A DNA stretch of 7,911 nucleotides from the NCBI GenBank assembly GCA_030631445.1, contig DAOVLD010000070.1, positions 1 through 7,911 on the forward strand, written 5' to 3'. Within the stretch, counting starts at the first letter, position 1; each line of letters opens with the position of its first letter. The position numbers and the translations under genes were made by a program. Below are positions 5,973 to 7,911 of this stretch, piece after piece. Source of the stretch: Bacteroidota bacterium (GTDB lineage Bacteria > Bacteroidota > Bacteroidia > Bacteroidales > VadinHA17). The notes under the pieces are model-generated. The model saw only the letters and a list, made by a program, of their open reading frames with translations, searched no databases and was not told the DNA's origin.

Positions 5973-7754
5973 CTAGCCTTCATGTGAAAAGATATCTTTA
6001 ATAATATGCTCGTACTCCTTGTATATGAAGTTTCTCTTAAGTTTGAGTGTGGGTGATAACTCGCCGGTTCCGGGCGTCCATTCTTTGTAAACCAGCCTGG
6101 ATCTCTTTATTTGTTCATGGAGAGCCAGGATTTTGTTGATCTCTTTCACTTCTTTCTGGTATCTGGCAACTACTTCGGGTATCTGAATCAACTCTTTATT
6201 ATCGCGGTACTTTACATCATGAATTGAGCACCAGTTATGCAGGAACTCAAAATTAGGAGATATAAGAGCGCTTGCAAATTTTTCATTTTCTCCGATAACC
6301 ATAAGCTGTTGGATGAAGAATGATTCCTTAAATTTATTCTCGATTACTTGTGGAGCAATATATTTACCACTGGAGAGTTTAAAGATCTCCTTTTTCCTGT
6401 CAGTGATCTTCAGGTACTTATTATCAATCATCATACCAATATCACCTGTATGGAACCACCCATCTTCATCAATAACCTCTTTAGTAAGTTCTGGTTTATT
6501 ATAATAGCCCATCATAATATTCGGACCTTTACATAGTATCTCTCCATCATCAGCAATTTTTACTTCCACATCTTTAATTAGGGGACCAACGGCACCAACC
6601 ATGATCTCATCCGTAACCATATTACCAACAGCAACTACTGGGGAGGTTTCAGTAAGTCCATACCCTTCGAGCACGCGAATCCCGGCAGCCCAAAAGATAG
6701 TAGCTAACCTTGGCTGTAATGCAGCACCACCGGAAACAATTATACCAACATTGCCACCCAAAGCTTCACGCCATTTGCTAAATATGAGTTTATCAGCAAT
6801 TTTAAGTCTTTTTTTGTAGAACCAGGAGTTCGCTCCGTGGAGTTTAAATTTCATTCCAAGGTTTACAGCCCAGAAGAAGATTTGCTTTTTAATATAGGGC
6901 AGGTCTTTACCTTTCCCGATAATTTTGTCATAAACAGTTTCAAGGAGCCGCGGAACAGTAGAGAATAATACAGGTTTTATATCTTTCAGATCGTTTACAA
7001 TAGTTCCCATATTCTCAGCATAATAAATACTTACTCCTTTATATTGAAAATGATAGTTAAGCATTCTTTCATAGATATGACACAAGGGGAGAAAACTTAG
7101 AGAATTTGATTCCGGTCCGTAAGGATGAACTACAGAGGAGGCAATAACATTGCTCATAAGATTAGAATGACTAAGCATTACTCCTTTAGGGTTCCCGGTG
7201 GTTCCTGAAGTGTAGATCAGGGTAACCAGATCTCCGGACTTAATACTCTCTTTAATATTGACAAGTTCATCTCTGTATTTATCAGCATTTTTCTCACCAA
7301 GCTCTTTAACTTCGGTCCAGTTTTTTGCTCCTTCAACCTTATTAATTGTATAAATACCTTCAATACTCGCAGCTTTATCAACAATGGGCTTGATCTTCTC
7401 AAATAAGCCTTTATCTGACACAAAGATCAGTTTCGGTTTCGCATCATCAAGAATATATTCATACTCCTCCACACCAATGGTTGGATAAATTGGAACAAGT
7501 ATCATTCCGGCCTGGCTGATCCCCATGTCAATAAAATTCCATTCCGGCCGGTTATTGGAAACCATAGCTATTTTATCACCTTTCTTCAGTCCAAGACTTA
7601 GAAGTCCGTAACTAACCATAGTTGCAAGTTCAACATAGTCTTTACAACTGTATTTGACCCACTGGTTATTTTCCTTGCCTGCAAGGATGTCATCCTTTTG
7701 TGGATAGTTTTCTAATAACCTGTCCAAAATTTCAAAAGTTCGTGTTATTTCCAT
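5973..7754 (-). CDS. Long-chain fatty acid--CoA ligase (acyl-CoA synthetase, FadD15-like)
   Basis: The 593-residue protein belongs to the adenylate-forming superfamily and should activate long-chain fatty acids with ATP, then load them onto CoA, at the cytoplasmic face of the membrane. All core motifs are present: the P-loop YTSGTTGNPKG (181-191), LPLCHIYER (222-230), GGAALQPRL (342-350), GYGLTETSP (364-372), GWFHTGDIG (432-440), ITDRKKEIFKLSSGKYIAP (450-468) with the hinge, and the C-terminal ELSPTLKLKR (565-574), whose lysine 571 or 573 is the likely adenylation lysine. Length and the long insert before the C-terminus fit the FAA1/FadD15 group of about 600 residues rather than acetyl-CoA or peptide-synthetase members. 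The ATG at 7754 begins a normal N-terminus and lies about 20 bases after a promoter-like box. It stands alone, converging on the symporter gene. Chain length preference cannot be read from sequence. Confidence 0.95.
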   Translation of the reverse strand: MEITRTFEILDRLLENYPQKDDILAGKENNQWVKYSCKDYVELATMVSYGLLSLGLKKGDKIAMVSNNRPEWNFIDMGISQAGMILVPIYPTIGVEEYEYILDDAKPKLIFVSDKGLFEKIKPIVDKAASIEGIYTINKVEGAKNWTEVKELGEKNADKYRDELVNIKESIKSGDLVTLIYTSGTTGNPKGVMLSHSNLMSNVIASSVVHPYGPESNSLSFLPLCHIYERMLNYHFQYKGVSIYYAENMGTIVNDLKDIKPVLFSTVPRLLETVYDKIIGKGKDLPYIKKQIFFWAVNLGMKFKLHGANSWFYKKRLKIADKLIFSKWREALGGNVGIIVSGGAALQPRLATIFWAAGIRVLEGYGLTETSPVVAVGNMVTDEIMVGAVGPLIKDVEVKIADDGEILCKGPNIMMGYYNKPELTKEVIDEDGWFHTGDIGMMIDNKYLKITDRKKEIFKLSSGKYIAPQVIENKFKESFFIQQLMVIGENEKFASALISPNFEFLHNWCSIHDVKYRDNKELIQIPEVVARYQKEVKEINKILALHEQIKRSRLVYKEWTPGTGELSPTLKLKRNFIYKEYEHIIKDIFSHEG

Positions 7755-7911
7755 GTTTTTTTATTTTATATGTGGTCTCCAAATATAGATATTTTTATAT
7801 AAAGTTCGACCAGACCTTATTTAAAGAAATGAATATTTGAAAAGAAGAGGTGTAAGTAATTGCAGAACAGCGTGTTGTTATTGAATAAAAATGTAAAATT
7901 TTTTCGAATGA
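7755..7911. other. Upstream region of the acyl-CoA synthetase gene, no further gene seen
   Basis: This 157-base AT-rich stretch has no coding frame of note on either strand before the window ends. Apart from the promoter-like box listed separately, I see no strong inverted repeat that would point to a fatty-acid-responsive operator. Confidence 0.5.
7780..7787 (-). promoter_or_regulatory. Probable -7 box for the acyl-CoA synthetase gene
   Basis: On the minus strand TATATTTG is an exact match to the Bacteroidota TAnnTTTG -7 box. Transcription would start near 7773, about 20 bases before the ATG at 7754, a spacing like that of recR. No TTG is seen at the usual distance upstream, so the -33 element is weak or absent. 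Confidence 0.45.

Noticed and set aside
6313..7423. Small open frames on both strands within the acyl-CoA synthetase gene
   Set aside because: They lie inside a gene with all adenylate-forming motifs intact and have no likeness to known families.

Overview
The window looks like ordinary chromosome from a member of the Bacteroidota, probably a Bacteroidales-like or related marine or anaerobic lineage. The evidence is the set of protein types (a TPR/PD40 OmpA-type envelope protein, a Bacteroidota-flavoured RecR, an SLC5-like sodium symporter), the AT-rich gaps, the lack of Shine-Dalgarno sequences, and promoter boxes of the Bacteroidota type (TTG, about 20 bp, TAnnTTTG) upstream of several genes. 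This placement is inferred; no rRNA or other marker is present.

Layout from left to right: (1) positions 1-1316, minus strand: the N-terminal 438 codons of a secreted TPR plus PD40 beta-propeller protein, cut by the window edge. (2) 1317-1625: a 309-base gap holding a short tandem repeat and a striking G-free pyrimidine tract made of several degenerate repeat families. (3) 1626-3584, minus: a large membrane protein with an N-terminal family 2 glycosyltransferase joined to a WbaP/WcaJ-like membrane sugar-phosphate transferase scaffold that seems to lack its catalytic core. (4) 3664-4293, minus: recR. (5) 4294-4433: a divergent promoter region. (6) 4434-5885, plus: a sodium:solute symporter. 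(7) 5898-5947: a perfect 50-bp palindrome between two convergent genes. (8) 5973-7754, minus: a long-chain acyl-CoA synthetase. (9) 7755-7911: the upstream region of that gene with a probable promoter.

The genes do not form one pathway. recR and the glycosyltransferase share a strand with a 79-bp gap and may be co-transcribed from the recR promoter. The symporter and the acyl-CoA synthetase converge on the palindrome, which probably ends transcription from both sides. I see no defence system, mobile element, CRISPR array or RNA gene. The most unusual items are the fused, apparently catalytically dead glycosyltransferase C-terminus, the modular purine/pyrimidine-biased repeats that bracket that gene and even supply its stop codon, and the long palindrome built on a 12-bp period.
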